A stretch of DNA of 64,000 nt from Sneathiella sp. P13V-1 (GTDB lineage: Bacteria; Pseudomonadota; Alphaproteobacteria; Sneathiellales; Sneathiellaceae): assembly GCF_015143595.1 (NCBI RefSeq), contig NZ_WYEU01000003.1, positions 1 through 64,000 of the forward strand, in the 5' to 3' direction. A program made the position numbers and the translations under genes. This document shows positions 53,603 through 63,347 of this stretch, piece after piece. Position 1 is the stretch's first letter. Every line of letters begins with the position of its first letter. The notes under the pieces were generated by a model. That model made no database searches. It had not been told where the DNA came from and was given only the letters and a program-made list of their open reading frames with translations.

Positions 53603-53947
53603 ATGTCCGAAGAATCCTATGTAAACAGCCAAATCACAGATGCCATAGCGCAGACCAGCATGAAGGTTATAGGCGAAGCCCCTGCGGAAGCTGTTGGCAT
53701 CCTATACCAGCAAATGGCCCACAGCATAGGTCTGGCTCTGCAAAATGTGATTGCTCAACAGCAACACAGTTACACCATACATAACGCAGTTACTCTCGCG
53801 GCATCAAGACAGTTACTCACCACGGACCCAGCCGCAGCGGCTAAAGCCTCACAAGAGCTTATTGCGGGAAGTTCAATCACAGATAATTTAGTAGCATTGC
53901 AATCTGTTGTCTCCGAAATGGGAAAGAAGCCTGATAATCAATCTTAA
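53603..53947 (+). CDS. RebB-like R-body protein (Reb7)
   Basis: A 114-residue RebB-family protein: VNSQITDAIAQTSMKVIGEAPAEAVGILYQ (about 6-35), AHSIGLALQNVIAQQQHSY (about 38-56), and TDPAAAAKASQELIAGSSITDNLVALQSVV matching the AKATxEILxG...AESLxAL tail. It is slightly more divergent than Reb3-Reb5 (NVIAQQQ in place of NAVSNQQ). AGGAGCAACGGC precedes the ATG. Last reb gene of the cluster; a small helix-turn-helix gene follows 28 bp later. Confidence 0.9.
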   Translation: MSEESYVNSQITDAIAQTSMKVIGEAPAEAVGILYQQMAHSIGLALQNVIAQQQHSYTIHNAVTLAASRQLLTTDPAAAAKASQELIAGSSITDNLVALQSVVSEMGKKPDNQS

Positions 53948-53975
53948 TGAACCGAGTAGTTGAGCACAAAGTGAT

Positions 53976-54245
53976 ATGGAAAAACGACACCACTCCAACG
54001 AAGAAATTGAAGAGATCCTTCAAGAACTGGAAAATGGGCTCACCATTGACGAAATTACCTTTGAATACGGGATTTCGCGTGCAACTCTTTACAGGTGGCG
54101 AAAGCGCGCCCGCAATTCCTTCGACCGGGATATCAACCGCCTTCGGCAAGCGGATGAAGAAAATGCGAGACTGAGAAACCTTCTGGCGGATGCAGTGTTG
54201 GAAATTCACGCTTTGAAGGAAAAACTGGAACAAATTGAAAAATAG
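53976..54245 (+). CDS. Small IS3-OrfA-like helix-turn-helix protein
   Basis: An 89-residue protein with a transposase OrfA-type helix-turn-helix (HSNEEIEEILQELENGLTIDEITFEYGISRATLYRWRKRA, key residues ISRATLYRW at about 32-40) followed by a leucine-rich coiled coil (ENARLRNLLADAVLEIHALKEKLEQI, about 61-86). There is no OrfB catalytic partner, and no terminal inverted repeats or duplicated target were noticed, so it is not an intact insertion sequence. Its place directly after the last reb gene makes it a candidate regulator of the cluster, perhaps a domesticated transposase part. Function unproven. Confidence 0.75.
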   Translation: MEKRHHSNEEIEEILQELENGLTIDEITFEYGISRATLYRWRKRARNSFDRDINRLRQADEENARLRNLLADAVLEIHALKEKLEQIEK

Positions 54246-54290
54246 AGTCTGCACGATTGCGGGATCAATAAGAACCGCTATAACTACGGT

Positions 54291-56096
54291 ATGAGTGACA
54301 CACCAAGACAAGTTCTTCAATCCATCTTTGGATACCCCGATTTCCGTGGCCATCAGGAAGATATTATAAACCACAGCCTAAGTGGTAGAGATGCCCTTGT
54401 CTTAATGCCAACTGGGGGTGGTAAATCCCTGTGCTATCAGATCCCTGCTTTGTGTATGGAGGGGACAACTGTTGTTATCTCCCCCCTTATTGCCTTGATG
54501 CAAAATCAGGTAGACGCTCTTCAAGCATTGGAGATCCCATCAGCAGCCCTAAATTCCAACTGCCCACCAGAAGAACAGGCCCAAATTTTCTCAGCGCTGA
54601 AAGAAGGACGCATCAAACTTCTATATATCGCCCCTGAACGTTTATCAGCCCCGGGTTTTATCGACTTTTTGACCACCCTGAATATAAGCCTGTTCGCGAT
54701 TGATGAGGCCCATTGCGTATCACATTGGGGGCATGATTTCAGACCTGAATATCTTAAACTGGAACAGTTGAAAGAGAGATTTCCACGTGTTCCCCGCCTG
54801 GCGCTAACCGCCACAGCCGATGAGCGCACAGAAAAAGACATCATCCAGAGACTAGGGCTTCAATATGGTGCTGTGTTCAGGTCCAGTTTTGACCGCCCCA
54901 ACATAGCTTACTATGTAAGCAGCAAATCCAATCCGATGACCCAATTGGTAGGTTTCATCAAAAGCAAACATAGCGGTGAAGCGGGAATTGTTTATTGCAT
55001 GTCCCGAAAGCGGGTCGAGACGATTACCGCAAAACTCTGTGAGTTGGGTTTTGACGCCCTCCCCTATCACGCCGGGCTAACCTCTACAGAACGATCCAGA
55101 AACCAATCCCATTTCCTCAAAGAAGAAGGGGTGATTATGGTCGCCACTATTGCGTTCGGGATGGGCATTGATAAACCCAATGTGCGCTTTGTCGCCCATC
55201 TGGACCTTCCTAAAAATATGGAAGCCTATTATCAGGAAACAGGACGTGCAGGACGTGACGGCCTCCCGGCAAATGTCTGGATGATTTATGGGCAGCAGGA
55301 TATTGTCCGCACAAGGATGTTGCTGAGCGAAAACCCCTCTTATGAGCAACGCATTCAAGATCTTCAGAAATTTGACGCCTTGCTCGGCTACTGCGAAGAA
55401 CTCACATGCCGCCGACAGATATTGCTGTCTTATTTTAATGAACATTCTGAACCTTGCGGCAACTGCGATAACTGCCTAACCCCTCCCGATATTCAGGACG
55501 TCACAACGGATGTACAGCTCGCTCTATCAGGGATCTATAGAACCGGACAACGTTTTGGCGCCGGTCACATCATCAATGTTCTTATCGGAAACGAAAGCGA
55601 TAAGGTCGTAGAATGTGGTCACGACCAATTGCCACTTTTTTCGAAAGGAAAACACCGCAGCCGTTCTGAATGGCAGCTCATCATTCGAAGCCTGCTTGCC
55701 AGAAACCTGATCCATCAGGATTTAGAAGGATATGGCGCGCTTTCGCTTAAAGAAGAATGCCGCCCTTACTTAAAAGGGGAGGTCAAATTCTCTATACGGA
55801 TTGAAGATAAAAAGAGCGGGAAAGCACGCGTTTCACCTAAAATTCTTGAGAATGGAGATGATCAGAAGCTCTTTGATGAATTGAAGCGCGTCCGACTAGA
55901 ACTGGCACGCGAGGCGGATGTTCCGCCCTACATTATCTTCTTTGATCGCACATTATTAGAAATGGTCCACAAGAAGCCTGATACAGTGTCAGCTCTTTCC
56001 AACATTTCAGGGATCGGCGCTACCAAACAAGAAAAATATGGCCCCCAGTTTTTAGAGGCCATTGGAAATTTCATCGCAAAACAAACAGTGGACTAA
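54291..56096 (+). CDS. recQ: ATP-dependent DNA helicase RecQ
   Basis: A 601-residue RecQ helicase. Helicase motifs include [15 protein letters not shown] (motif I, about 35-49), [19 protein letters not shown] (motif II), [11 protein letters not shown] (motif III), and [15 protein letters not shown] (motif VI). The zinc-binding RQC part has [23 protein letters not shown] (about 372-394) and a C-terminal HRDC domain ends the protein. It unwinds DNA in recombination and repair. Transcribed from the same strand as the reb genes but 45 bp past the HTH gene and apparently independent. Confidence 0.95.
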   Translation: MSDTPRQVLQSIFGYPDFRGHQEDIINHSLSGRDALVLMPTGGGKSLCYQIPALCMEGTTVVISPLIALMQNQVDALQALEIPSAALNSNCPPEEQAQIFSALKEGRIKLLYIAPERLSAPGFIDFLTTLNISLFAIDEAHCVSHWGHDFRPEYLKLEQLKERFPRVPRLALTATADERTEKDIIQRLGLQYGAVFRSSFDRPNIAYYVSSKSNPMTQLVGFIKSKHSGEAGIVYCMSRKRVETITAKLCELGFDALPYHAGLTSTERSRNQSHFLKEEGVIMVATIAFGMGIDKPNVRFVAHLDLPKNMEAYYQETGRAGRDGLPANVWMIYGQQDIVRTRMLLSENPSYEQRIQDLQKFDALLGYCEELTCRRQILLSYFNEHSEPCGNCDNCLTPPDIQDVTTDVQLALSGIYRTGQRFGAGHIINVLIGNESDKVVECGHDQLPLFSKGKHRSRSEWQLIIRSLLARNLIHQDLEGYGALSLKEECRPYLKGEVKFSIRIEDKKSGKARVSPKILENGDDQKLFDELKRVRLELAREADVPPYIIFFDRTLLEMVHKKPDTVSALSNISGIGATKQEKYGPQFLEAIGNFIAKQTVD

Positions 56097-57067
56097 CCGC
56101 TAAAAGCATCAATTGCACGAAGGACGGCAGGTCCAATCAACACGATAAATAGCGCTGGCAGGATAAAAACAATCATTGGCACTGTCATAATTGCAGGCAA
56201 TCGCGCTGCTTTTTCTTCTGCTCTCATCAGACGCTCATCCCGCATTTCTGCAGATAAGACGCGAAGGGCAACAGCCAATGGCGTACCATATTTCTCTGTT
56301 TGAAGAAGCGTATTTACAAGGGTGTTCATCGCTTGAAAATCAACACGAGCTGACAAGTTCATCAAGGCTTCTTTACGATCTGCCAGAAAGCCCAACTCAA
56401 TGGAAGTGAGACCAAACTCATCTGCAAGTTCAGGCGATGAATTTGAAATTTCACGGCAAACACGGTCCAATCCACTATCCAGATTGAGGCCAGCTTCGGT
56501 ACAAATCACCAAAAGATCCAGTGCATCGGGCAGTGATTTCTGCATCTCTTTATATCGTTTGGAAATCTGATTTTTCACCAGAACTCCCGGAAGGGCATAG
56601 CCAACCACTGCCATACCAATAGCCCCGGCGATGCCACCTGCAAGAGGCCATTCAAACGGGTTTTGAACGATGAAATAGATAACACCGAACGTTCCCAGAA
56701 ACAGCGGAAGTGAAATACGGGCAAAAAGGTAGGTCACCAAAGCATCTTTTGACCGCCACCCGGCCTGCGCCAAATGAGCGGAAATCTGCCGGGCTCCTTC
56801 ACCCTTCATCAATCGCAGTTTCTTGACGATGCGGTGCATCAGTGTTTCATTGGCGATCAGAGCGCTTCGCTGCCGCTTCTCATTAACGATATCGTCTTTG
56901 AGTTTTGTACGGCGCTTTTCAAGGCTCTTAATGCGATCTGGTAAATTGTCTTTCACCAGCAATGCATTCCAAATCATCAAGAAGGACACCATGGCCGCGA
57001 CACCAGCCACCATCGCCATAATATCTTCCGATTTCATCCAGTCGGGGAGAAGTGTTGTAATATCCAT
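56093..57067 (-). CDS. tadC: Flp pilus inner-membrane platform protein TadC
   Basis: A 324-residue type II secretion F-family protein. Hydrophobic helices lie at about 18-40 and after residue 120, with the cytoplasmic GspF domain between ([31 protein letters not shown], about 186-216). Ends in a helix pair [21 protein letters not shown]. TadC pairs with TadB to form the platform below the secretin. It is the last gene of the operon and overlaps recQ by 4 bases, convergent. AAGGAGAAGAGG precedes the ATG. Confidence 0.93.
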   Translation of the reverse strand: MDITTLLPDWMKSEDIMAMVAGVAAMVSFLMIWNALLVKDNLPDRIKSLEKRRTKLKDDIVNEKRQRSALIANETLMHRIVKKLRLMKGEGARQISAHLAQAGWRSKDALVTYLFARISLPLFLGTFGVIYFIVQNPFEWPLAGGIAGAIGMAVVGYALPGVLVKNQISKRYKEMQKSLPDALDLLVICTEAGLNLDSGLDRVCREISNSSPELADEFGLTSIELGFLADRKEALMNLSARVDFQAMNTLVNTLLQTEKYGTPLAVALRVLSAEMRDERLMRAEEKAARLPAIMTVPMIVFILPALFIVLIGPAVLRAIDAFSG

Positions 57068-57078
57068 ACCTCTTCTCC

Positions 57079-58071
57079 TTAAATCTCGAACCGGACCATC
57101 TTGAACATGACGGCTACCCCCGTCCCGATCATGAAGAGGCCTGCGCCAATCATATAGATACCGCGCGGATCATCGATGAGCATGGAGATATATTCATCAT
57201 TAGCCAGCCAGAGAAGGAAGAACATGATGAACGGCAGGGATCCGATAATCCAGGCACTCGCGCGCGCCTCAGATGACATCGCCTTAATCTTCAACTTGAT
57301 CTGACGGCGTTTACGCAACGTATTTGCAAGTCCCGCCAGTGTCTCAGCCAAATTACCACCTGTTTCTCGCTGAATGGAAATGGCGATAATCAGGAATTTA
57401 AAATCAGGCGGATCAATCCGCTTTGCAACATCCCAAAGCCCTTCTTCCACACCTTTACCAATGCGAATGGCATCAGCGACACCGCGAAACTCTGTTGCAA
57501 TCGGCTCAGGCGCATCTTTTCCGATGGTGACAATGGCTTCACTGATCGGCAGACCCGCCCTGAGGCCGCGAACCAAAAGCTCAATGGCTTCCGGAAAATG
57601 CTTCATAAATTTATTAACGCGCCACTTGCCCATAAACCCAACTGTCCAATGGGGCAGCCACAACCCGGCAACGAGCCCCACAGAGATGGTCAACATCCAA
57701 CCAAAGCCAAATGTGAAACGCATGACAACCCAGGCAAATGCGACAACTACCAGACACATTAGGGAATATTCACCAATGGTGATTTTCCGACCTGTCTTTT
57801 CAAGACGACTTCTCAGTTCAGCTGGCTTTGGAACCAGTTTGCGGACCAATGTATCTACTATTTTAATGCCGCTGGCATCATCCTGCCGACGGGCAGTATT
57901 TCGCTGAGTGGGTTTCGGGCCAACAGGACCGTGGCCACTACCAACTTCAGCAAGGCGTCTTTTGGTACTGGCAGTATTACTATCGCCGCCCACTAGCGCA
58001 AATCCGAGGATAAGTGTCACAAGAAGGGTTGCCCCTCCTACAACGAGTGCCAGAAGTAATTGATCGTCCAT
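57079..58071 (-). CDS. tadB: Flp pilus inner-membrane platform protein TadB
   Basis: A 330-residue membrane protein. An N-terminal helix (ALVVGGATLLVTLILGFALVGG) is followed by a disordered Arg/Gly-rich stretch, two helices at about 105-150 and the GspF domain with FPEAIELLVRGLRAGLPISEAI (about 165-186) and ISIQRETGGNLAETLAGLANTLRKRRQIK, the usual TadB block. The ATG overlaps the stop of the ATPase gene by one base, so they are translationally coupled. Confidence 0.93.
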   Translation of the reverse strand: MDDQLLLALVVGGATLLVTLILGFALVGGDSNTASTKRRLAEVGSGHGPVGPKPTQRNTARRQDDASGIKIVDTLVRKLVPKPAELRSRLEKTGRKITIGEYSLMCLVVVAFAWVVMRFTFGFGWMLTISVGLVAGLWLPHWTVGFMGKWRVNKFMKHFPEAIELLVRGLRAGLPISEAIVTIGKDAPEPIATEFRGVADAIRIGKGVEEGLWDVAKRIDPPDFKFLIIAISIQRETGGNLAETLAGLANTLRKRRQIKLKIKAMSSEARASAWIIGSLPFIMFFLLWLANDEYISMLIDDPRGIYMIGAGLFMIGTGVAVMFKMVRFEI

Positions 58072-59969
58072 TACATCGCTCCCAATAACATCTTATCCAA
58101 ACCAAAATAAGCAGCCCGCGGTGTAAAGTGCGGCCGTAATCCGGAAGACTTGAAGTCACCCAACAGGCGCCCCCCTTTGTCTTCCCCTTTATATTCGTAC
58201 CAGAAGAGATCCTGCATGGTGATCACCTCTTCTTCCATGCCAACCACTTCGGAAATATAGGTAATTCGCCGCACACCATCGCGCATACGACTGACCTGAA
58301 TAATCAGGTCAATAGCTGATGAAATCTGTTGGCGTACCGCTTTTGCAGGCAAATTCACACCGGACATACCCACCATATTTTCAAGCCTTGTCAACGCTTC
58401 ACGGGGTCTGTTGGCGTGAATTGTAGACAAAGAACCATCGTGACCCGTGTTCATCGCCTGAAGCATATCAATGGCTTCTCCGCCACGGATCTCACCCAGA
58501 ATAATACGATCAGGGCGCATACGTAGGGAGTTCTTCAACAAATCCCTCATGGTTATCTCACCGCCGCCTTCAAGATTGGCCGACCTGGTTTCAAGACGCA
58601 CAACATGAGGCTGCTGCATCTGCAGTTCCGCCGCATCCTCAATGGTGACAATACGCTCGCCTGGATCAATCAATTGAGAGATCGCGTTCAGCATTGTCGT
58701 TTTACCAGAGCCCGTACCACCTGAAATCAGGATATTAAGTCGGCAACGGCCTGCAACCCTGAGAACGGTTGCCGCAGAAGGAGACAGGTTGCCTTGTCTT
58801 TCCATCACATCAAGGGTGATTTTCTGTTTGGCAAACTTACGAATTGAGATGCTTGGTCCGTCAATAGCAAGCGGTGGAATAATAATATTCACACGACTAC
58901 CGTCCGCGAGGCGTGCATCCACCAACGGATTGGACTCGTCCACACGTCGGCCCACATGACTTACAATCCGGCTCGCAATGCTCATCACATGAGCGTCATC
59001 CCTGAACTGACATTCAGAAAGAACCAACTTACCTTTTTTCTCAACATAAACCTGCTTCGCACCATTGACCATGATATCGGTTACGGCTTCGTCCGCGAGC
59101 AAAGGCTCAAGTGGACCAAGGCCGAGCATATCATGCATAAGTCGCTCAATAAGCTCACGCTGCTCCCGTTGATTGAGCTGAATACGCTCTTCCATCAGGA
59201 TGTCGCCTACGATATCCGAGATATCGCGGGCCAGATCCAAGCGATCCATGGACACGGCTGCGCTAATGTCAATCCGTTCAAGGAGGAGCGGCTGAACTTT
59301 TTCTTTGGTAACCTCAATCTGTGTCGCTGCGCGTGGCGTGTAACCTTCCGTTACAGGCTCCAGTTTGAACGCGTTGCTATTCTCTTCTGGCTCTGGTTCC
59401 GGTTTTTGTTCAGCGGCTTCCAGGCTATCGCTTGCAAGTGGGACAACAGGTTCTTCAAGAAATTCATCTTCTTCGGAAATCGTGGTTTCCTGAAGCGGAA
59501 TACTCTCGGGAATTTCAAATTGCGCTTTCACCTCAACAGGAGCTTCAGCATCCATTCCAAAGACAGTCACGCCTTCCTCAATAATCTGAGTAACGCTTGG
59601 TGTCGTGGTTTCAGGAGGGAGATCAGTCGCATTTTGATGCACCGGTACATCTGGTGGTACATCCTGCAGCAGAAGTTCTATTTCGTTCCAAATGCGCGAG
59701 GCAACAGCTGTCGTCAGGTTACGCTGGTCCAGAACATTAAGATTAATCCGGTCTTCGCCAAGTTTTTCCCGAACAAATAACTTAACAGTTGTCAGAACAT
59801 CAGAACGCCTGGCATCCCGATCAATCTCAGCCATAAGACGTTCTTTTGCCAGCGTAAAATAGCGCTCCTCCAGTTCCGAACTACCCTGCTGACCTGCAGC
59901 GTGAGAGGGATTGGTACTGTCAGAACGGCGATTTTTATCAGCACTTGATGAAGAACGCCACAAACTCAC
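58071..59969 (-). CDS. cpaF: Flp pilus assembly ATPase CpaF/TadA
   Basis: A 632-residue secretion ATPase of the type IV pilus-like GspE family. The catalytic region has Walker A SGGTGSGKTTMLNAI (about 411-425), the Asp box VTIEDAAELQMQQP, Walker B DRIILGEIRGGEAIDML and the His box TGHDGSLSTIHANRP. Between about residues 110 and 250 lies an acidic low-complexity linker (many EEP, PEPE stretches) not present in shorter family members, making the protein about 100-150 residues longer than usual. The start is a GTG. It powers Flp pilin polymerisation at the inner membrane. Confidence 0.94.
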   Translation of the reverse strand: MSLWRSSSSADKNRRSDSTNPSHAAGQQGSSELEERYFTLAKERLMAEIDRDARRSDVLTTVKLFVREKLGEDRINLNVLDQRNLTTAVASRIWNEIELLLQDVPPDVPVHQNATDLPPETTTPSVTQIIEEGVTVFGMDAEAPVEVKAQFEIPESIPLQETTISEEDEFLEEPVVPLASDSLEAAEQKPEPEPEENSNAFKLEPVTEGYTPRAATQIEVTKEKVQPLLLERIDISAAVSMDRLDLARDISDIVGDILMEERIQLNQREQRELIERLMHDMLGLGPLEPLLADEAVTDIMVNGAKQVYVEKKGKLVLSECQFRDDAHVMSIASRIVSHVGRRVDESNPLVDARLADGSRVNIIIPPLAIDGPSISIRKFAKQKITLDVMERQGNLSPSAATVLRVAGRCRLNILISGGTGSGKTTMLNAISQLIDPGERIVTIEDAAELQMQQPHVVRLETRSANLEGGGEITMRDLLKNSLRMRPDRIILGEIRGGEAIDMLQAMNTGHDGSLSTIHANRPREALTRLENMVGMSGVNLPAKAVRQQISSAIDLIIQVSRMRDGVRRITYISEVVGMEEEVITMQDLFWYEYKGEDKGGRLLGDFKSSGLRPHFTPRAAYFGLDKMLLGAM

Positions 59970-59975
59970 TCTCTA

Positions 59976-61208
59976 CTATCCTTTCGACGCTTTCTTGGAT
60001 CCCAGAACCAGCCCGAAAAGCCCCTTCTTCTTAGGAGGGTGATAATCCGACAAATCCGCAGCCATAGTCCGCAGAATTTTGGTCAGATTGCCTTTTTCTG
60101 ATACGCTTGGAATTGATTTTCCGGCATTGGCGCAAACAGTCAGAGTTTTTGCATCTTCCGGCACAAAATAATCAACCGGCTCTTCCATTGCTTTTTGGAA
60201 GTCCGCTTTTGAAACCTGAGCCGCTCTTTCACCGCCGACACGGCTAACAACCCTTACAATACGCCCTTTTGTGGAAAGAGACGTCATGGCCTGCGTAATC
60301 CTATTGACGTCGCGAATACCTGCAAGCGTCTGATCTGAAACAAGAATAACCGTATCAGCCGCCGCAAGCAGGGCTCCTTGTGTTGGAAGTAAATGCCGTG
60401 GAAGATCGACCACGATTTGACTGTAATCCTGACTGATTTCTCCGATAAGGGCATCAATTGAATCAGGGTTTACGTCTACAAACTCTTCAATCGGCTCTTC
60501 AGTCCCCAGAATGACGAGCTTATCGCCAGCGCGGGTCATTGCACTATCAAGAAACAGTTTATCCAGACGATGCGGGTTCTCCAGTGCTTCGCGGAAACCA
60601 CCCCCGCTTTCCACATCGAGCGACAAGGTTGAAGTTCCAAAATGTAGATCCAGATCCAGCAACGCCGTAGACAGATTCTCCTCATTCGCCATAATCCAGG
60701 CAAGGTTGGTCGCCAATGTAGATGCGCCTACGCCCCCACGAACACCGACGAGCACTGTTAATCGGCCTAATTGATTGGCACCTGCCGACTCAGATTGTTT
60801 ATCCAATCCCGACAACGCATCGTCAAACAATTCAGGTGTTAAAGGTTTTACGAGATAGTCACTTGCTCCCAAGGAGACCATGCGCCGGTAAACACTCACA
60901 TCATTTGAAGTTCCAAGTACAATAAGGGAATTAGAAGGACCCATTTTGCGAACCAAGCGTGTGATATCCCCTTCAGGGTCCAGACTATGGCTGATATCCG
61001 CAAGCACCACTTTCGGGCTGTGGCCTGTATCTATGCGCTGTAACGCCTGCGTGATACCGCCATCCTGCACTGCTTCTTGCGGCAAGCTGCGATCTGCGAC
61101 CACCTCACGTGCCGCGGCGAGTGTTTGCTCATCGTCCACGAAAGCCATGAGTTCTTCACAGACTTGGGTGCCAAACAATGTACTCAGGTTTGATGCTGCA
61201 TTTGCCAT
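59976..61208 (-). CDS. cpaE: Flp pilus ATPase CpaE/TadZ
   Basis: A 410-residue protein with an N-terminal atypical receiver domain (RIDTGHSPKVVLADISHSLDPEGD...GASDYLVKPLTPELFDDAL) and a MinD/ParA-type ATPase. The ATPase loop is GVRGGVGASTLATNLAW (about 152-168; Arg in place of the usual Lys in the deviant Walker A), followed by TALLDLDLHFGT and SQIVVDLPRHLLPTQG. CpaE positions the pilus machine at the pole. The receiver lacks an obvious phospho-accepting Asp triad. It lies 6 bp upstream of cpaF. Confidence 0.92.
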   Translation of the reverse strand: MANAASNLSTLFGTQVCEELMAFVDDEQTLAAAREVVADRSLPQEAVQDGGITQALQRIDTGHSPKVVLADISHSLDPEGDITRLVRKMGPSNSLIVLGTSNDVSVYRRMVSLGASDYLVKPLTPELFDDALSGLDKQSESAGANQLGRLTVLVGVRGGVGASTLATNLAWIMANEENLSTALLDLDLHFGTSTLSLDVESGGGFREALENPHRLDKLFLDSAMTRAGDKLVILGTEEPIEEFVDVNPDSIDALIGEISQDYSQIVVDLPRHLLPTQGALLAAADTVILVSDQTLAGIRDVNRITQAMTSLSTKGRIVRVVSRVGGERAAQVSKADFQKAMEEPVDYFVPEDAKTLTVCANAGKSIPSVSEKGNLTKILRTMAADLSDYHPPKKKGLFGLVLGSKKASKG

Positions 61209-61237
61209 ATCTTTAAACCCTATTACTCAAACGGAAA

Positions 61238-61927
61238 TTAGTTTCCTTCGCTGGAAGAACCACCTGTAGAAGTCGTTCCCCGCTTGCGGTAGTTAGAGAT
61301 GGAAAGCGCCGCGCGCTCACCGTCGGTACCGCGAATACCCTCGGGTTCAACCAAATCCTTCGGTTTCACCACCATACGTGCCAAAGCTGAGGCGGTTGCA
61401 CATCCCATATGAGGAAGAGGCAGGTTTTCGAACCGATTTCCATCCGGCTCAGTCCAGTTTCCATTACAGGATGGATCAACCGTCGCCACATATTTAATGT
61501 GATAAACACGCAGGGAATTCTGAAGGCCGTCTTTCACCACTTTCGGTGTTACGACAAAACCCAGATCCTCCAGGAAAGCGCCGATAGCCCCATAGCGGGC
61601 TTCATTGACACGTTCCGGATCATCAAATTCAGGAAGCTCAACCTGCATTTCGGATCCATAAGGCGCTTTCTGGGCATCCATAAATCCCAGAATACGGCCT
61701 TTTTCCATATCGCTCAACTCACCCTGAGCCTGTTTGAAATTCACCACCAGAACGGGCGTCAAACGATCCACATGAATTTTTTTGGACATTTGGGAGTTAT
61801 ATGGGTTTGCCCGAAGACGTTCTTCACCAGTCTCTGGGTCAATCGCTCCACAACCGCTCAACGCCATTGCCGATGCAACAAGACCAATGCCTGCAAGATT
61901 TTGAGTATTTTTCCATAACTTCATCAT
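61238..61927 (-). CDS. cpaD: Pilus assembly lipoprotein CpaD
   Basis: A 229-residue lipoprotein of the CpaD family. The signal peptide from MMKLWKNTQNLAGIGLVASAMALSGCG ends in the lipobox LSGC, giving a lipidated Cys. The conserved regions KDGLQNSLRVYHIKYVATVDPSCNGNW and NLPLPHMGCATASALARMV (about 165-185) identify it. The start is the ATG at 61927, with GGAG upstream; the frame is open to 61960. It lies in the periplasm or outer membrane and supports the secretin; 4 bp downstream of cpaC. Confidence 0.9.
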   Translation of the reverse strand: MMKLWKNTQNLAGIGLVASAMALSGCGAIDPETGEERLRANPYNSQMSKKIHVDRLTPVLVVNFKQAQGELSDMEKGRILGFMDAQKAPYGSEMQVELPEFDDPERVNEARYGAIGAFLEDLGFVVTPKVVKDGLQNSLRVYHIKYVATVDPSCNGNWTEPDGNRFENLPLPHMGCATASALARMVVKPKDLVEPEGIRGTDGERAALSISNYRKRGTTSTGGSSSEGN

Positions 61928-61931
61928 GTCA

Positions 61932-63338
61932 CTACTCCATAATAAATCCGGCAGGGCCAATCAGTTTAACCGCCTGATCTGGGGCTGGTTTTGCTGTATC
62001 TGTCGGCGCTGGCGTATTTTGCTGTCCGGTGGTTTCTTCTGTTGGACGGAAGGTATCACCGCTACCAAACAAATTTCTGTCGTTAGGTGGAACATAGCCG
62101 TCTGTTGGAAGGGCGATTTCAGAATTCACCGGCTTCACCAGATACGGCGTCACAATGATGATCAATTCCGTTTCGTTACGTTGGAACGCTGTTGAGCGGA
62201 ACAAAGCACCAATAATCGGAAGTTCAGCCAAAAGTGGGGTGCGGGAAACGTTATTATCTGAATCGCTGTTCAGAAGGCCGCCAAGAACAAAACTCTGACC
62301 ACTGGCTAGCTCAACCGTTGTATCCGCACGGCGTGTCAGCAAGGATTGAATAAAAATGCCGCCCACATTAATTGCAGAAGCAGATGAAAGCTGACTAACT
62401 TCTGGCCGTACTTTCAAGTTAATGCGGTTGTTGCCAACAAGTGTTGGTGTAAAATCAAGCGAAACACCAAATTCCTTATATTCAATACTGATGGCACCGT
62501 CTTCTTGTGGCACAGGAATTGGAAATTCACCACCAGCCAGGAAACTGGCGCTTTCTCCTGATAAGGCTGTCAAGTTTGGCTCAGCTAATACAGTAATCAG
62601 GCCATCGTCTTCTAACGCCTGAACCATACCATTAATACCGACATTGCCATCATTAAAGCCAAAGAACAGGCTCTTGACCGCACTATTGAAAAGAATGTTT
62701 CCGTCATCTGAGATGGTTTCTGGTCCGGCAAAGTTACCAACCGTAAACTTACCGAAATTTGAAATATTTTCCCAGTTCACACCAAGCTGTTTGGTAACCG
62801 AACGGGAAACCTCTGCGACACGTACGCGCAAATTAACCTGCTGCGCTCCCTCTACGACCATCCGATTGATGATGTTAGTTGCTGGTGCATATAACTCTGC
62901 GAGGCGGCGCGCGTCCTCAGCCATATTTGACGTGGGCACGCGCCCTGTCAGAATAATACCCTCTTTCATGGAGATGGCTTTAATTGTCCGTTTAGGATCA
63001 ATATCCTGAAGGGCCTGCTGTAAAGACGCGATGTCATGCCGGATTGTTACCGGCGAATTTAACAACACCTGCCCATTTTTATCCAATGCAAACAGGTTTG
63101 TTTTGCCAGGTTTTTTGGCAAAAACATAGATCACTGTTGGGCTTTGAACCTGAACATCTGCAAGTTCAGGGTTACCCACAAACACTGAGTTTGCTGCGTC
63201 ATCCAACCGGATCAACTTGCCTGAATTCAACGTAATGTCGATCGGATCACCAATATCATTAATGACCGTGGCCGCGCTAACAATGCCTGAGAACAGGAGA
63301 CTGAAGCAAAGTCCAATACTTAAGATTATCTTTTTCAT
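61932..63338 (-). CDS. cpaC: Flp pilus secretin CpaC/RcpA
   Basis: A 468-residue outer-membrane secretin. A signal peptide (MKKIILSIGLCFSLLFSGIVSA) precedes the N0-like and BON domains (GILRQRVPT-like KEGIILTGRVPTSNMAEDARRLAEL, about 120-146) and the C-terminal secretin core with the signature VLAEPNLTALSGESASFLAGGEFPIPV, VPQEDGAISIEYKEFGVSLDFTPTLV and RNETELIIIVTPYLVKPV. It forms the gated channel for the Flp pilus. The C-terminal tail is Pro/Thr-rich. AGGGG precedes the ATG. Confidence 0.94.
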   Translation of the reverse strand: MKKIILSIGLCFSLLFSGIVSAATVINDIGDPIDITLNSGKLIRLDDAANSVFVGNPELADVQVQSPTVIYVFAKKPGKTNLFALDKNGQVLLNSPVTIRHDIASLQQALQDIDPKRTIKAISMKEGIILTGRVPTSNMAEDARRLAELYAPATNIINRMVVEGAQQVNLRVRVAEVSRSVTKQLGVNWENISNFGKFTVGNFAGPETISDDGNILFNSAVKSLFFGFNDGNVGINGMVQALEDDGLITVLAEPNLTALSGESASFLAGGEFPIPVPQEDGAISIEYKEFGVSLDFTPTLVGNNRINLKVRPEVSQLSSASAINVGGIFIQSLLTRRADTTVELASGQSFVLGGLLNSDSDNNVSRTPLLAELPIIGALFRSTAFQRNETELIIIVTPYLVKPVNSEIALPTDGYVPPNDRNLFGSGDTFRPTEETTGQQNTPAPTDTAKPAPDQAVKLIGPAGFIME

Positions 63339-63347
63339 TTCAAACCC

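Noticed and set aside
53947-54174. A 75-residue frame overlapping the helix-turn-helix gene
   Set aside because: It is the alternative frame of the same DNA, rich in Lys and without family features; the other frame carries a clear HTH and coiled coil.
53976-54245. An IS3 insertion sequence
   Set aside because: Only an OrfA-like HTH is present; there is no OrfB with DDE residues and no terminal repeats or target duplication were seen.
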